This document shows positions 48,708 through 58,672 of a stretch of DNA of 64,000 nt, in pieces. A program made the translations under genes and the position numbers. The stretch is from Blasia pusilla. Taxonomy: Eukaryota; Marchantiophyta; Marchantiopsida; Blasiales. The stretch covers positions 59,272,001-59,336,000 of the forward strand of contig CM114272.1 in assembly GCA_050084515.1 (NCBI GenBank), given 5' to 3'. Position 1 is the first letter of the stretch. Every line of letters begins with the position of its first letter. A model generated the notes under the pieces. It did not search any database and was not told where the DNA came from. It worked only from the letters and a program-made list of their open reading frames with translations.

Positions 48708-50700
48708 GTGAGCGTATGCAAGGGCACAAGGGTCATTACGGCATCCTTCCGGGACTTTAAGAGGCAAGGTGATGAACCTGAGAGTAACTTTAGAGGGTTT
48801 ACACGGAGTGGCGTGAGGTTTCGAGGGTCTCCACGTGAGGGACCCCCTCGACCTCCTTCTATGTCATCGTCAGACGAGGGGAAGGGTGTAGAGGAGTTTG
48901 TGAGCACATCGCCACACGTTGTGAGTGGTCCTACCAGTTGGGCGTACGAGATGGACGACCGGGGTAGAGGGCCGCGTAGGTTCTCAGGTGCAGTAGGCAC
49001 CATAGAGTTGCACGACTTCATCGCGGAGTTTAGGAGTTGGTGCGACTCCCAGCGGGCCAAGAACTCTAGAGAGCTCAACCCGTTTACAACATGGAACGGT
49101 ATGTTCCAGCATTTAGAGGGGGCGCCCATGGAAAATTACCATGAGTTCTCTTAGAGATATGCACGTGAGATCAAGGCGTGGAGGCTCTACTATGACCTAC
49201 ATTACGTGTCATGGAGAGAGCCATTCCCAGATGAGGAGGAGGAGTTAGGAGAGGCTACTTCGTCTTCCACTAGTGATGTACTAGGAGGGGTGAGTCAGAC
49301 TTGGGTAGTTGCATCGTCTAGTCAAGTTCGTCCTAGGTTCAACCCTGTGGTTCAATTCTTTGCTGAGTTGAGGGCGAGCTACTAGGGGGTACGGACGGAG
49401 AAGTTGCGGATCATCCACGACTTCCAGAGGCACCCAGGTGAGAGTTTGCGTGAGGCTTACACTCGCTTGCGTCGGTTGATCAACGTCACTGAGGGGGTGA
49501 CAAAGGCTCAGGCTATCCAGTCATGGTACGCGATGCTGGACCGAACCGTGCGGGACACGAGTGCGGGAGGGGGTGCTTCTTATGAACACCTCCCCTACGT
49601 TGAGAGATGTTTTTAGGATCTTCGAGAACATTGAGTGCAATATGGCGGAGGAGAGCGTAGCCACCATGGGTTCTGGGCGAGAGCAGTCACGATTATCTGT
49701 ACTACCTGTGCAGCAACGTGGACTCCAAGATAGGTCGACTGTGGCACCACGAGCTCAGGGACGATACCAGGAGGCCGTGCCACAGAGACCTACGCCTTCA
49801 TATGCGGCTCAGTAGCAGCCGCCTACTTTTACTTGTTGGTCATGTGGTGGAGCCCATCATCAACGCGATTGCACTCGTTAGGGTCATGGACGTGTGCCTC
49901 AGCATGGAGGAGGAGATGGTGCTGCACCAGGAGGTTATCAATGTGATTATAGTCAGAGGTATGGTCATACACGCGCCAGGTGTTTCACTTTACATCCTGA
50001 GTTACGTCCGGACCGAGGGCCAAAGAGGGCACCAGAGTGAGTGGCCGGTCCGGGTGGGCCTAGAGATCGTGCACCAAGTGGTCCCGTTGGGGGACGAGGA
50101 GTTGGAGTTGCCCGACAGGGTGGTGGAGCTGCCCGTGGAGGAGGTAGAGTCCTACCACCTAGACGTGTCGAGAGAGATGCCGGACGTGAGGCTAGGATGG
50201 CTGCTCAGATACATCAGCTACATGAGCAGATTGCCGCTATGGTATTGAGATTACCCGATGCCGGATCCGTGGCATCGACATCAGATGGAGCAGCCAGAGA
50301 TATGGAGGATCGTGGTTGGATGTGCGGGGTTGCCCAGATGGAGGCAACCGTAGTTGTGACGCGTGGAGCAGCCGTAGAGTTGGATCCACAACGAGGGGAA
50401 GCTAGGAAATAGACTAGGCTTCCTCAGTCTTTCACGTTGTCCGAGGCGATGAGGACCCCATTGATGGGTCCTGATCAAAGTTCCTAGAGAGTTGGTGATA
50501 TTGTTGGTGTTCAGGCACGGAGAGCGATGGGAGAAGCGAGTGTGACGACTTGTATTGTTGATGCTCAGGAGGGGCATGTGTCGAGCATGTTGTTGGGGGC
50601 GGCCACCATTGTGTACCGCCCTCCTTTATTTTCTGCTTCCAATGTTATGACATTGGGGGTATGCCCGCCGAGGATTTTTGGCTGGCCGCTACGCTATGTG
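48708..50700 (+). pseudogene. gag of the Ty3/gypsy element, with zinc knuckles
   Basis: Capsid-like sequence in one frame from 48708 (no ATG there; first in-frame ATG is 48861) to about 49613, including VQFFAELRASY, LRIIHDFQRHPGESL and YTRLRRLINVTEG, typical of a retrotransposon gag. It then shifts to another frame with two degenerate CCHC knuckles: CWSCGGAHHQRDC (49834-49872, one residue short) and CDYSQRYGHTRARC (second Cys now Ser). Stops: TAG at 49152, 49383, 49813, 49879, 50410 and 50485, and TGA at 50038. Product in life: the virus-like particle coat. The gag start and the gag/protease boundary are approximate. Confidence 0.75.
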
Positions 50701-51326
50701 AGCGTAGTGTTGGAGTTCCTGCATCACGTTCAAAGATGATTGCAGAGGAGGTGATGGACTTGCCCTTGGAGCGGATGCTCGGGCCGTCCCCGTCAGATTC
50801 ATGGCAGGCTACGGCTGCTAGGATGGCGGAGATGCCCGCTAGACCCGCGATAGAGCGTGCCATGGCTTCTCCTGGTGTTGTGTTGCTGGATAACCGAGTA
50901 GAGGTCTTCCAGTTGGTGAGTCTCGGAGGTAGAGCTTTTAGTCCACAGCGCGTCTTGTTGAATTCAGGAGCGCAACCCCTGATGTTGGGGAAAGCGTCAT
51001 TCAGAGGATTGGGCTTGACGAGAGCCAATGTGGAGCATTGTCCATTCCGGATATAGAAATCATTGGGTGGAGTAAGTACCACACAGTATATCACCCGACA
51101 GGAGGTCGTGGTGAGGATTCATCCGGGACATCCTACAGATGAGTCCGTGGTGCGAGCCAAGGCGATAGTGACTGCTGCAGGGTCCTACGACGTCTTGGTT
51201 GGTGGAGCAGTGTTATACCCGATGGGGTTTCCTTGGATTATTGGGAAGAGTCAGCGTCCTATAGACCAGGATGGCTGTCAGGTGATGGGCGCCTTAGCTC
51301 ATTACCTGTTCGATTCACATGTGTAG
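50661..51326 (+). pseudogene. Aspartic protease domain of the Ty3/gypsy element, active-site Asp lost
   Basis: A retropepsin-like domain: the loop reads VLLNSGAQPLMLG, where the family has Asp-Ser-Gly. The Asn codon AAT (50961-50963) is one G-to-A change from GAT, so the catalytic aspartate is gone. Further on, GSYDVLVGGAVLYPMGF fits the second half of the fold. A TAG follows FRI near 51055. In a working element this protease cuts the polyprotein. It lies between gag and the methyltransferase, the usual Ty3 position for protease. Confidence 0.7.
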
Positions 51327-51529
51327 TGATCGAGCAACGGCCAAGAGAGATGGTGACCTTAGCAGCATTTAGCAGTGCCATCACTTGGCCTAGTGATTTG
51401 ATTGAGGGACATGTCCATGTAGAGGATACTCCCATTCTTGACATTTCTATGGAGAGGAGTGTTATGGTAGCCGCATCATTCTGTGGAGGAGAGGTGCCGA
51501 TGTGGGGCTCGACTAAGGAGCTTTGACGA

Positions 51530-52696
51530 TTGGCAGATGAGCACGTGCAAACCGCGTGGAGCCAGGCGTTTGCACCGGAGCATGACGGGTCTGAGGAACC
51601 CGGGGTAGCAGAGAGTGCTACGATGACATCCTTGGATACCACACCAAGTGTGTGGTGTACCCTAGAGGAGGGTATTCGAGTGTTAGATCTCTTTGGAGGG
51701 ATTAGCATCGGGTTAGTTGTTGTTTTGCAGGCAGGAGTGCGAGTACAACAGTACCTGTATGTGGAGAGTGATGATGGTGCAAGGCGCGTCTCACTACGAC
51801 ATGTGGCGTAGTTACGCCTACGTTTTCCCAACTTATTGTCTGCCTCCGCGGTACAGGGATACCAGAGTTCCCTACTGAGGGATATTTCGTTGTTGGGGGC
51901 ACAAGACTTAGAGCGGGTAGGGACCATTGATTTAGTCATTTTTTGCTGGCCATGTCAGGGCCAATCGAGTGCTGGACGAGGCAGCGGGTTGGCTGATACT
52001 CGGTCTAGGTTGTTTTGGGAGATGTTGAGGGTCTTACGGCAGTTGTAGGAGCACCAGTCTCGTTCTCCAACCTACATTCTGGAGAATTTGCCCATCTTAG
52101 GAGACTCCAGGTCACGGGTGGTCACGAGTGCTCATCAGGTGCGTGCCTGGATCGGCCCAGCAGTGTTCTTGGATGCGGCGAGTGTAGGTTCTAGAGCCCA
52201 TTGCCCGCATCTATGCTGGACCAACTTGGTGCCCCATGCGGTATTACGGAGGGCGTATGCGAGAGTGGAGTGCCCCTCCCATTTGTTAGTGGATTCCATT
52301 CTAGATCGAGGTCATCGATCACAGGCAGTGAGGCACGATAATCGACCACCGTTGACTGTGGTCAACAGGGTAGGCAGGCCGCGGGCAGCCTTTCCCACAT
52401 TTGTGAGTTTCTCCGCTTCTTATGCATACAAGGAAGCCGGTCTTGGCTTGGTTTGGGATGACCAGGTTCAGAGGTTGGTGGAGCCTAACGCCAACAAGAG
52501 AGAGTGGACGATTGGATTTCCCCCAGGAGTGACGGCAGTCCCGTCAGTATCAAAGGCATCACGACGCCATGTCTTGGGTCAGGTGATGGACGTGAACCGC
52601 TTGACATGGATCTTCAGCTTGGGAGTGACTGAGCAGCGTCGGATGAGATCGCGACAGATCATAGCGGTTGCGTTGGTGAGCCCCATGCCTATATAG
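51530..52696 (+). pseudogene. DNA cytosine-5 methyltransferase domain inside the retrotransposon
   Basis: One reading frame for 389 codons, broken only by two TAG (51809, 52046). Cytosine-5 methyltransferase motifs appear in order: motif I VLDLFGGISIGL (51680-51715, AdoMet binding), an acidic YVESD block, motif IV DLVIFCWPCQGQSSAG with the catalytic Cys (TGT 51953-51955), motif VI YILENL with the Glu (GAG 52082-52084), RSQAVRHD (about 52316), then REWTIGFPPG and a C-terminal RRHVLGQVMDVN block resembling motif X. There is no glycine-rich target-recognition domain of known type that I can name. Overall the order and the ENL/PCQ cores resemble DNMT3-like enzymes. It sits between protease and RT, in the sense strand of the element. 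Methyltransferase capture by retrotransposons has been reported for Symbiodinium and the alga Klebsormidium nitens. Confidence 0.88.
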
Positions 52697-53040
52697 ATGG
52701 TGGAGGCAGTGGCTAAAGGGCGAGAGCCGAGGAGATCGACACACGAGGGGAGATCGAGAGAGATACCCTTGGACTTCTTGGGATGTTTTGCAGGTACGCC
52801 AGGAGATGATACCACCGCATCGAGCGTGGTTTTGGGCACTGCATATGGAGGAGATTAGAGTTTGCAGTTGGCTGCAAGAGAGCAGTCGAGTGTTGTTGTT
52901 CGAGACAGGGTTGCACCATAGCAACCACCAATATCTGCGTCGGAGAGTCCTACCGTAGTCACGATGGACATTTGGGAGCCAGATATGGGCCCTAAGTTGA
53001 CAGGAGGAGAGCGGCGCTGAATACATCAGTTCCTCAGGAG
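52697..53040 (+). other. Linker between methyltransferase and reverse transcriptase
   Basis: Short broken frames without a recognised domain; perhaps the tether before RT. The RT N-terminus begins at about 53.0 kb (FAFSMEDLG). Confidence 0.45.
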
Positions 53041-53820
53041 TTATAGGAGCTGCTTTGCGTTTAGCATGGAGGATTTGGGTACGCTGAAGGGACCGGGGAT
53101 CCGTATTGAGTTGTCAAGTGAAATGCCCGATCTTCCGAGGATCCTACATGTACAGTGATATGGAGAGGGCTCTGATTCAGAGTAGGAGCCAAGACTTGGT
53201 TGGAGCAGGACTAGTGGAGATGTTGCATGGGGAGTATGCATCTGCCACTATCATGCCCGCCAAGAAGGATGTGCATGGCTACTGGATGGATAGGCGGATG
53301 TGTGGGGATTACCGACCTATCAATCGGCAGACGAAGTCCGATAGGTATGCCATGCCCATCCCTGAGGAGATCTTTGATGTGATTGGTCATGCAAAGGTTT
53401 TTGTTCATTGGATTTGCGAGCCGGATACCATCAGCTGCCTATCAGATTGGAGGACAGGCAGAAGACAACATTTTGGGGCATTGATCCTCACGGGAAGGAT
53501 TGTTTGTACCAATGGCGGTTCTTACCATTTGGGTTAAAGAATGCCCCGGCTGAGTTTCAGAGGGTCATGGATAGGATCTTGGCTGGTCTGGATTTTGCTA
53601 GGTGTTATATTGATGACATCGTAGTCTTTAGCGCCACGGTTGAGGAGCATGAGCGACATCTAAAGGAGGTGTTTTGACGATTGCAATTACATGGGTTGAA
53701 GCTACATCCAAGCAAGTGCAAGTTCTTCTATGACCAGATTGAGTACTTGGGTCAGACGATATACCCAGGGGGCCTTGGTGTTCAGTAGACAAAGGTAGAG
53801 GAAATCTCACGCATTCCACG
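53041..53820 (+). pseudogene. Reverse transcriptase of the Ty3/gypsy element
   Basis: FAFSMEDLGTLKGPGIRIEL opens the domain, then, after shifts, YASATIMPAKKD, CGDYRPINRQTKSD and MPIPEEIFDVIG (53106-53537 frame), then LDLRAGYHQLPI, WRFLPFGLKNAPAEFQ and the catalytic YIDDIVVFS (YIDD codons 53606-53617, both Asp intact), then LHPSKCKFF and VEYLG-like IEYLGQTI. Breaks: a frame change near 53400, TGA 53675, TAG 53786. The YIDD and the LPFGLKNAP motifs are diagnostic of Ty3/gypsy RT. Confidence 0.92.
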
Positions 53821-53830
53821 CCCTACAGAT

Positions 53831-54493
53831 GTGAGCCATATTCACGCATTCATGGGATTGGTGAACTTCTATCGGCGGTACCTCAAGGGATTCAGTTTGA
53901 TTGCAAAGCCGATGACCTTGCTGACCAAGGTGGATCACGAGTGGCACTGGGGGGATGAGCAGGAGCGAGCATTTCAATTGCTCAAGGACAGGTTGACGTC
54001 CGTGCCCATCTTGAGGAGACCAATCAGGGGGCGTCCTTTCCAATTGCATAGAGATTGGAGCATGTTGGGGCTTGGAGCGGTGCTCACCCAACATGATGAT
54101 GAGGGTAGAGAGTTCGTGGTGGCTTACACTAGCGGCTCAAACAATGTTGCAGAGGCGAAGTATAGCTCGTATGAGGGTGAGTGCTTGGCTGCGGTGTGGG
54201 CTGTTCCGCATTTCAAGTGTTACTTATTTGGCAATCCCTTTACCATCATCACTGATCATCAACCACTGAAGTGGTTGATGGAGTCCGACAAGCTTACAGG
54301 GAAGCTTGCGAGATGGGCTCTATTGTTGCAGGAGTATGATTTTCAGGTGGTACATAGACCTGGGACGCTCAACCAAGATGCAGATGGGTTGAGTCGTAAC
54401 CTATGCCCGAGTCAGCGAGATGCGAGTGGAGCTCGATGGCATGGAGAGAGTGATGAGGAGTCAGTGCCAGGATGGCATGCCTCAGCCTATTAG
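53831..54493 (+). pseudogene. RT thumb and RNase H of the Ty3/gypsy element
   Basis: 220 uninterrupted codons: FMGLVNFYRRYLKGFS at the RT end, then RNase H with RDWSMLGLGAVL (Asp), SYEGECLAAVW (Glu), IITDHQPLKWL (Asp) and the closing VVHRPGTLNQDADGLSR. Catalytic acidic residues are all present. It ends in TAG at 54491. RNase H removes the RNA strand during cDNA synthesis. This is the longest intact stretch of the element. Confidence 0.92.
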
Positions 54494-54779
54494 GCATGTT
54501 GGCTATGGAGAGCTAGAGTGTGGAGACTTTGATGGCGAGGTCTAGTGGAGAGTCCTTGGATCCCAAGGCTAGTGAGGAGACGAAAGATGGCCGAGATATT
54601 CATGATGATGGAGTAGTCTTGGAGTACCTTCAGACTGGCAGCGTTGCGAGCACGGTGGATGCTAGAGAGCGGGATCGGATCCTACAGCGGGCCAGACGGT
54701 TCCGTTGGGAGGAGACACATGTTTTGAGGGTTTGGGAGGATGGTAGAGTACGCGTAGTGCCGCATCCTTTGTAAAGAGC

Positions 54780-55538
54780 ACAACTAGTGCAGCATGCCCA
54801 TGAGGAGTTGGGTTACTTTGGGGTGAAGCGAACGTACAGCTTGCTCCAGATTCAGTATTGGTGGCGAGGCATGCAGACTGACATTCAGCAGTTTGTTGCC
54901 AGGTGCATGGTGTGTGATCGGGTCTGAGCATCGTTCAATGCTCCGACTCCACAATTGCATCCATTACCGATCATGGGCTTAGGGTATAGGTGGAGTTTGG
55001 ATTTTGCAGGACCTTTGCCTTTGACGGAGCGTCACAATCGTTATGTGTTGGTGATGGTCGAGCACTTCTCGAAGTGGATCGAGTTGGTTGCATTGCCTGA
55101 CAAAGCAAGTGAGGGAGTAGCTTATGCCTTCCTTGACATAGTGCTGAGTCATTATGGTGCACCGGCTGAGGTGTTGACAGACCAGGGTACCAAGTTTCGC
55201 GATTAGTTCCAGGCCTTGTGTGATCAGACGCTGATCGACCATCGCACGCCTTCGCGAGATCATCCCGAGGCGGATGGATTAGCAGAGAGAGTTGTGCAGA
55301 CGGTTAAGAGGGGTTTACCCAAGTATGGCTTGCAAAGAGGTCACCTAGGAGATTGGGACCTCCAGTGGCCCTGGTTGGCGATGGGATACATATTCAGCAA
55401 GGCAGGCATCTTTAGCATCTTTTTCACCGTACTTGCTATTTTATGGCCAAGAGCGAGATTTACCTAAGGCCATTCGTCAAGATGCTGGACCTTGATGACC
55501 CAGATGTATGGATACTAGTATGTTCTTAGAGGGCAAAG
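54780..55538 (+). pseudogene. Integrase of the Ty3/gypsy element
   Basis: The N-terminal zinc-binding part reads HAHEELGYFG...CMVC, where the second His of the usual HH-CC set is a Tyr (TAC, one C-to-T change from CAC). The core keeps the catalytic Asp of WSLDFAGPLP (GAT 55000-55002), the Asp of VLTDQGTK (GAC 55180-55182) and the Glu of ADGLAER (GAG 55285-55287), a D-D-35-E arrangement. Breaks: TAA 54772, TGA 54925, TAG 55204, then a frame change near 55500 into the C-terminal part. Confidence 0.9.
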
Positions 55539-56027
55539 TTGTTTCGGAGAGTGATGCCCATGGCGTTCGAGAACTTGGCGATTGCGCAACATCGGGATAC
55601 GTTGAGGTATGCAACTATTCGGGGTGGTGGTTATCAACAAACTATCCGGAGGTTTCATCAGGCAGATTATGTCTACTTGCAGCAGACGGCACCGACGACA
55701 TTGGATGTGACTGCATGGCGCACTATCCTGAGAGTGCGTGACGTTTTTCCATCTGGTGTTCTCTTGCTCGAGGGACGCGATGGTATGGTATGGAAGGACC
55801 ATGAGCGTAATTGTGTGCCATATCATCTTCCTAACATTGATGGTACAGTAGATCCGAGCTTAGCAGTAGTTCTTGCAGGCTTGCGTTGTATGTTGTGTGG
55901 TTCTACTTGTGGTGCGGCCACGATGCTAGTCTGTGATGGATGTTTGAGAGGTCGGCATGTGGCATGTCTGACGCCACCTCTCACTAGGGTTCCTCGGGGA
56001 CGATGGATGTGTCCCAGATGTACATAG
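55539..56027 (+). pseudogene. Integrase C-terminal domain fused to a PHD finger
   Basis: 162 open codons. VFPSGVLLLEGRDGMVWKD is a GPY/F-like or SH3-like integrase tail. The frame then ends in a canonical PHD finger, 55887-56021: CMLC, then CDGC, RGRHVAC, and CPRC before the stop TAG (56025), with Cys4-His-Cys3 spacing (C-x2-C-x11-C-x2-C-x4-H-x2-C-x14-C-x2-C). Many plant Ty3/gypsy elements instead end in a chromodomain. PHD fingers typically read histone H3 tails, so a targeting role is plausible by inference. It is the terminal domain, not a neighbouring gene. Confidence 0.85.
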
Positions 56028-56204
56028 AGGAGATACTAGGTAGGTTTCGATTCCGAGTTTTTCTGTGACATGGATGATAAGAAGGTGACTAATGATGGGG
56101 CCACATGAGCACCCGGTATTCTTGCTCTTAGCGTCCGAGAGATGTATGTCATGGTAGGTAGGGATAGATGGTTATCTGGAGTTAGAGGGACCTAACCACT
56201 AGCT

Positions 56205-56220
56205 AAGAGGGCGATTGGAG
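56205..56220 (+). other. Polypurine-tract-like segment before the 3' LTR
   Basis: AAGAGGGCGATTGGAG precedes the LTR start at GATATTTTAG. The same order occurs in the fossil at 5830-5880. Primes plus-strand synthesis in LTR elements; assigned by position. Confidence 0.45.
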
Positions 56221-56844
56221 ATATTTTAGTACTTCTTGTCTTGTTGTTTGGATGCCATGAGTTAGCATGGGATCGTGCATGTTTGTGTGTGTGTTCGCTG
56301 ATAGCGATGTATATGCGCACGACAGTTGTCACGTCTTTTAGGATAGATCGGTGAGATCTAGTAGAGTGCCTTTGCGAGTAGTGGAGGACACACTTAGTAG
56401 GTCGAGGATGATGTGCTGAGGCCATGGAAAACCTGAGAGAGCAGATTTCCCCTTCGTTTCGGCTCATTTGGAGACATATTGAAGAACTGCTATTTTAGGT
56501 AAGTACCATTTTGAGTATATGATCGACTTTCTATTTTTGGTAAGTGGCCCTTGACCTCCTACATTAGGTCAAGAGCCAAGAAGGTGATTTGGGAGAATAT
56601 GTTACCATGGAGAGAGTTTGGGAAAGGGGAGGGGTATACCTCAAGGAGAGAGAGCTTGAGAGCTCATTCTCTCTTTGTTGAACCTCTTGGCATGAGGCGG
56701 CGGAGCTATGGTCCCTTGCCTTGTGAGTGTAACCCAAGCCTCTCATTAGGAGAGTGGGTTTGGATTGACATGAGAGAGAGTGCACACCTTTGAGGACTAT
56801 GGTGTGAGATGGTGTAGAGAGAGATTGGATCTTACTTTATTGCA
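56220..56844 (+). repeat. 3' LTR (about 625 bp)
   Basis: Starts near GATATTTTAGTACTTCTTG and ends near ACTTTATTGCA. From 56326 it matches the 5' LTR. The 277 bp 47161-47437 versus 56565-56840 differ at about 14 positions, about 12 of them transitions. An 80-codon frame is open in both LTRs (47147-47389, 56551-56793) but has no ATG start; not called as a gene. Confidence 0.75.
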
Positions 56845-57005
56845 GATATTTTAGTACTTCTTGTCTCGTTTTTTTGGATGCCATAAGTTAGCATGGGATC
56901 GTGCGTGTTTTTGTGTGTGTTCGGTGACAACGATGCATGTTGTGTAGCGATGTGTATGCGTATGAGACGTTGTATCTAGATGCACAGTTGTCAATCTTTT
57001 AGGGG
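56845..57005 (+). repeat. Partial extra LTR copy
   Basis: Repeats the first 120 bp or so of the 3' LTR (GATATTTTAGTACTTCTTGTC, TTGGATGCCAT, GTTAGCATGGGATCGTG, AGTTGTCA) with a ~40-bp insertion, then stops matching after CTTTTAGGG. This gives a tandem LTR-partial LTR end. Confidence 0.65.
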
Positions 57006-57577
57006 AAGTGCTCAACTATCCTTCCTATTCACGGCAATAATCAAACTCGGGGGTCTCACTTCCATGGAAGAGACCTATCACGTACGACAAAGTATAGGGT
57101 TTTTAATTCGATTTCGGGGAAGACTTATAAAGTTTTGTGGAAGAACTTAAGGGTATTTTTAATATACGGAAACACTTATTATAAAAATAGGGCATAATTA
57201 ATTCTCCATTTGTACATGGAAGCTGTTCAAGGAAGTAAGCCTGTGCTTAGAGTGCCTCTTTGGGAAAAGTTTTATGATTTTTGGAACCTTGGTTGATGGG
57301 GAGGGGAGAAAAAGAGGGGTCAAGAAAAGAATATCCTCAATTTACTCTCACGTGGTAAGCTTCAATAGTGCTCCCTACATCAAGCTTTTGGGGCCGGCTG
57401 ATTTTGATTTGGAAATGGTGTTGGAGAGCGCTCGGCTCACATTTACGTTTCCAATGTTGTCTCAGTAGAGCTCTACATAAGTGCCAATCACTCACTCAGA
57501 GAAGGAGAAGAAATATTCTAGCAGGATTGTCAATGAGGAAGTAAAGCCGAGTGAGATCTGCAACAAACTGGGATTAG

Positions 57578-58672
57578 GTGGGTGTGGCTTGTATTCTTGC
57601 TCGTCGGTTATACTCGTGTCTCTATTTTGTTTTGATATGGTCGATTGAGGAGACATTTCTCCATCGCCTGTGCATCTGTGGCGTGAAAGAGAGAACGCGG
57701 TGGGAGTGGGTAGTATGCAAGGAATGTCCAAGATTGGAGATCACCGTAGATGTCATCTTCGACAGTGTGGATCAATATTCAGTGGAAGCTGGGTGGCCAA
57801 CATGCAATATCAATGCCTTCCTTACTGCCATGTGGTGTTTGGAGTATCCGAAAGAGAAATATCTCCTAGTAGCAGTTCTCGACGGCATCATAAAGTTGGG
57901 GGCTCGCTTGTACGCAAAGTGGGAGAATCAGTCTTGTTTCAAAGACGTCGTTGAAAAAAGCGGCTTCTTAGACCTGGAGTCCGTAGCAGGGTGGAAGTCA
58001 GAAGGATGGACCATCATTCGATGTCTACATTGACACCAACATGAGCTTTGTGGGTTTTGTCTCCCTCCCTTATATTTATGACGTTTTCCCTTATGGTGCC
58101 ATGCCAGATGAGAGCATGGACTCTGTGTGGAATGAAGTGGTGCAATACGAGGGAATCGAGAAGGTGTTTATCGTGACCCTACATGGCCATCACTTTATGC
58201 TAAGGGTTGCAGCCAAGTTGATCACCATTGTAGATACTTTAGGTTCCCACTTGGACCGGGAATGTAAGAAGGTGTACAAAAATCTTCTTCGACTCCAAGG
58301 CATCTGCTCTGGTGGATAGCGTATTCGACTATTCCATCGAAGGGAATGATCTCCAACAACCACTGGAATAGTGCTTGCTGGTGAGCGGGCAAGAAGTTGC
58401 CATTTTTTCCTTAACGAGTACGGCCTGCACGAGCTGAAGCATCGTCTTTTCGGCTACATCCTCGCAAAGGCTAATGAATGGGATGTGGACCTGCACAATT
58501 TGGACGAGGAGTACCAGAACAAGAATTACGATAAGTTCCAAGCTTCCTGCCAGACCCTCAAGGAAGATCTCCAAATTGATTTCACGAGGATTTTTCTGAC
58601 TCTGAGGGAGGGAAGGTTTAGTTGGAGTAACTTTGCCGATGGACTCAATAAGCATATCCGTGAGGTTTAGGA
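57578..58672 (+). pseudogene. Broken plant protein fragment, possibly NT-C2 (EEIG1/EHBP1-N) family
   Basis: Three frames in order: 57578-58033 (LEITVDVIFDSVDQYSVEAG, then CNINAFLTAMWCLEY), 58041-58319 (FVGFVSLPY, VWNEVVQYEGIEKVFIV, TLHGHHFMLRVAAKLITIVD) and 58371-58670. The pattern of ..DVIFDSVDQ.S.EAG, a Phe-x-Gly-Phe block, W-E-x5-E/G, a -HHFMLRV- strand and a DTLG-like segment resembles a plant C2 NT-domain family protein as I know it. TGA at 58031 and a frame change at about 58.35 kb break it. It is a diverged or pseudogenised fragment, not an active gene. Confidence 0.35.

Larger units (their letters stand above)
46921..57005 (+). mobile_element. Ty3/gypsy retrotransposon carrying a DNA methyltransferase and a PHD finger (decayed)
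   Basis: About 10 kb from a 5'-truncated LTR to a 3' LTR plus partial extra LTR. The order is gag, protease, cytosine-5 methyltransferase, reverse transcriptase, RNase H, integrase, PHD. RT before integrase places it in Ty3/gypsy. About fifteen clear in-frame stops and several shifts mean no full polyprotein can be made. Of the stops I checked, eleven are TAG, three TGA and one TAA. The coding parts are less AT-rich than the surroundings. Confidence 0.9.

Noticed and set aside
51259-51939. 226-codon minus frame
   Set aside because: Antisense shadow of protease and methyltransferase; the sense strand carries the conserved motifs.
52559-53026. 155-codon minus frame
   Set aside because: Antisense of the methyltransferase tail and linker; no motif.
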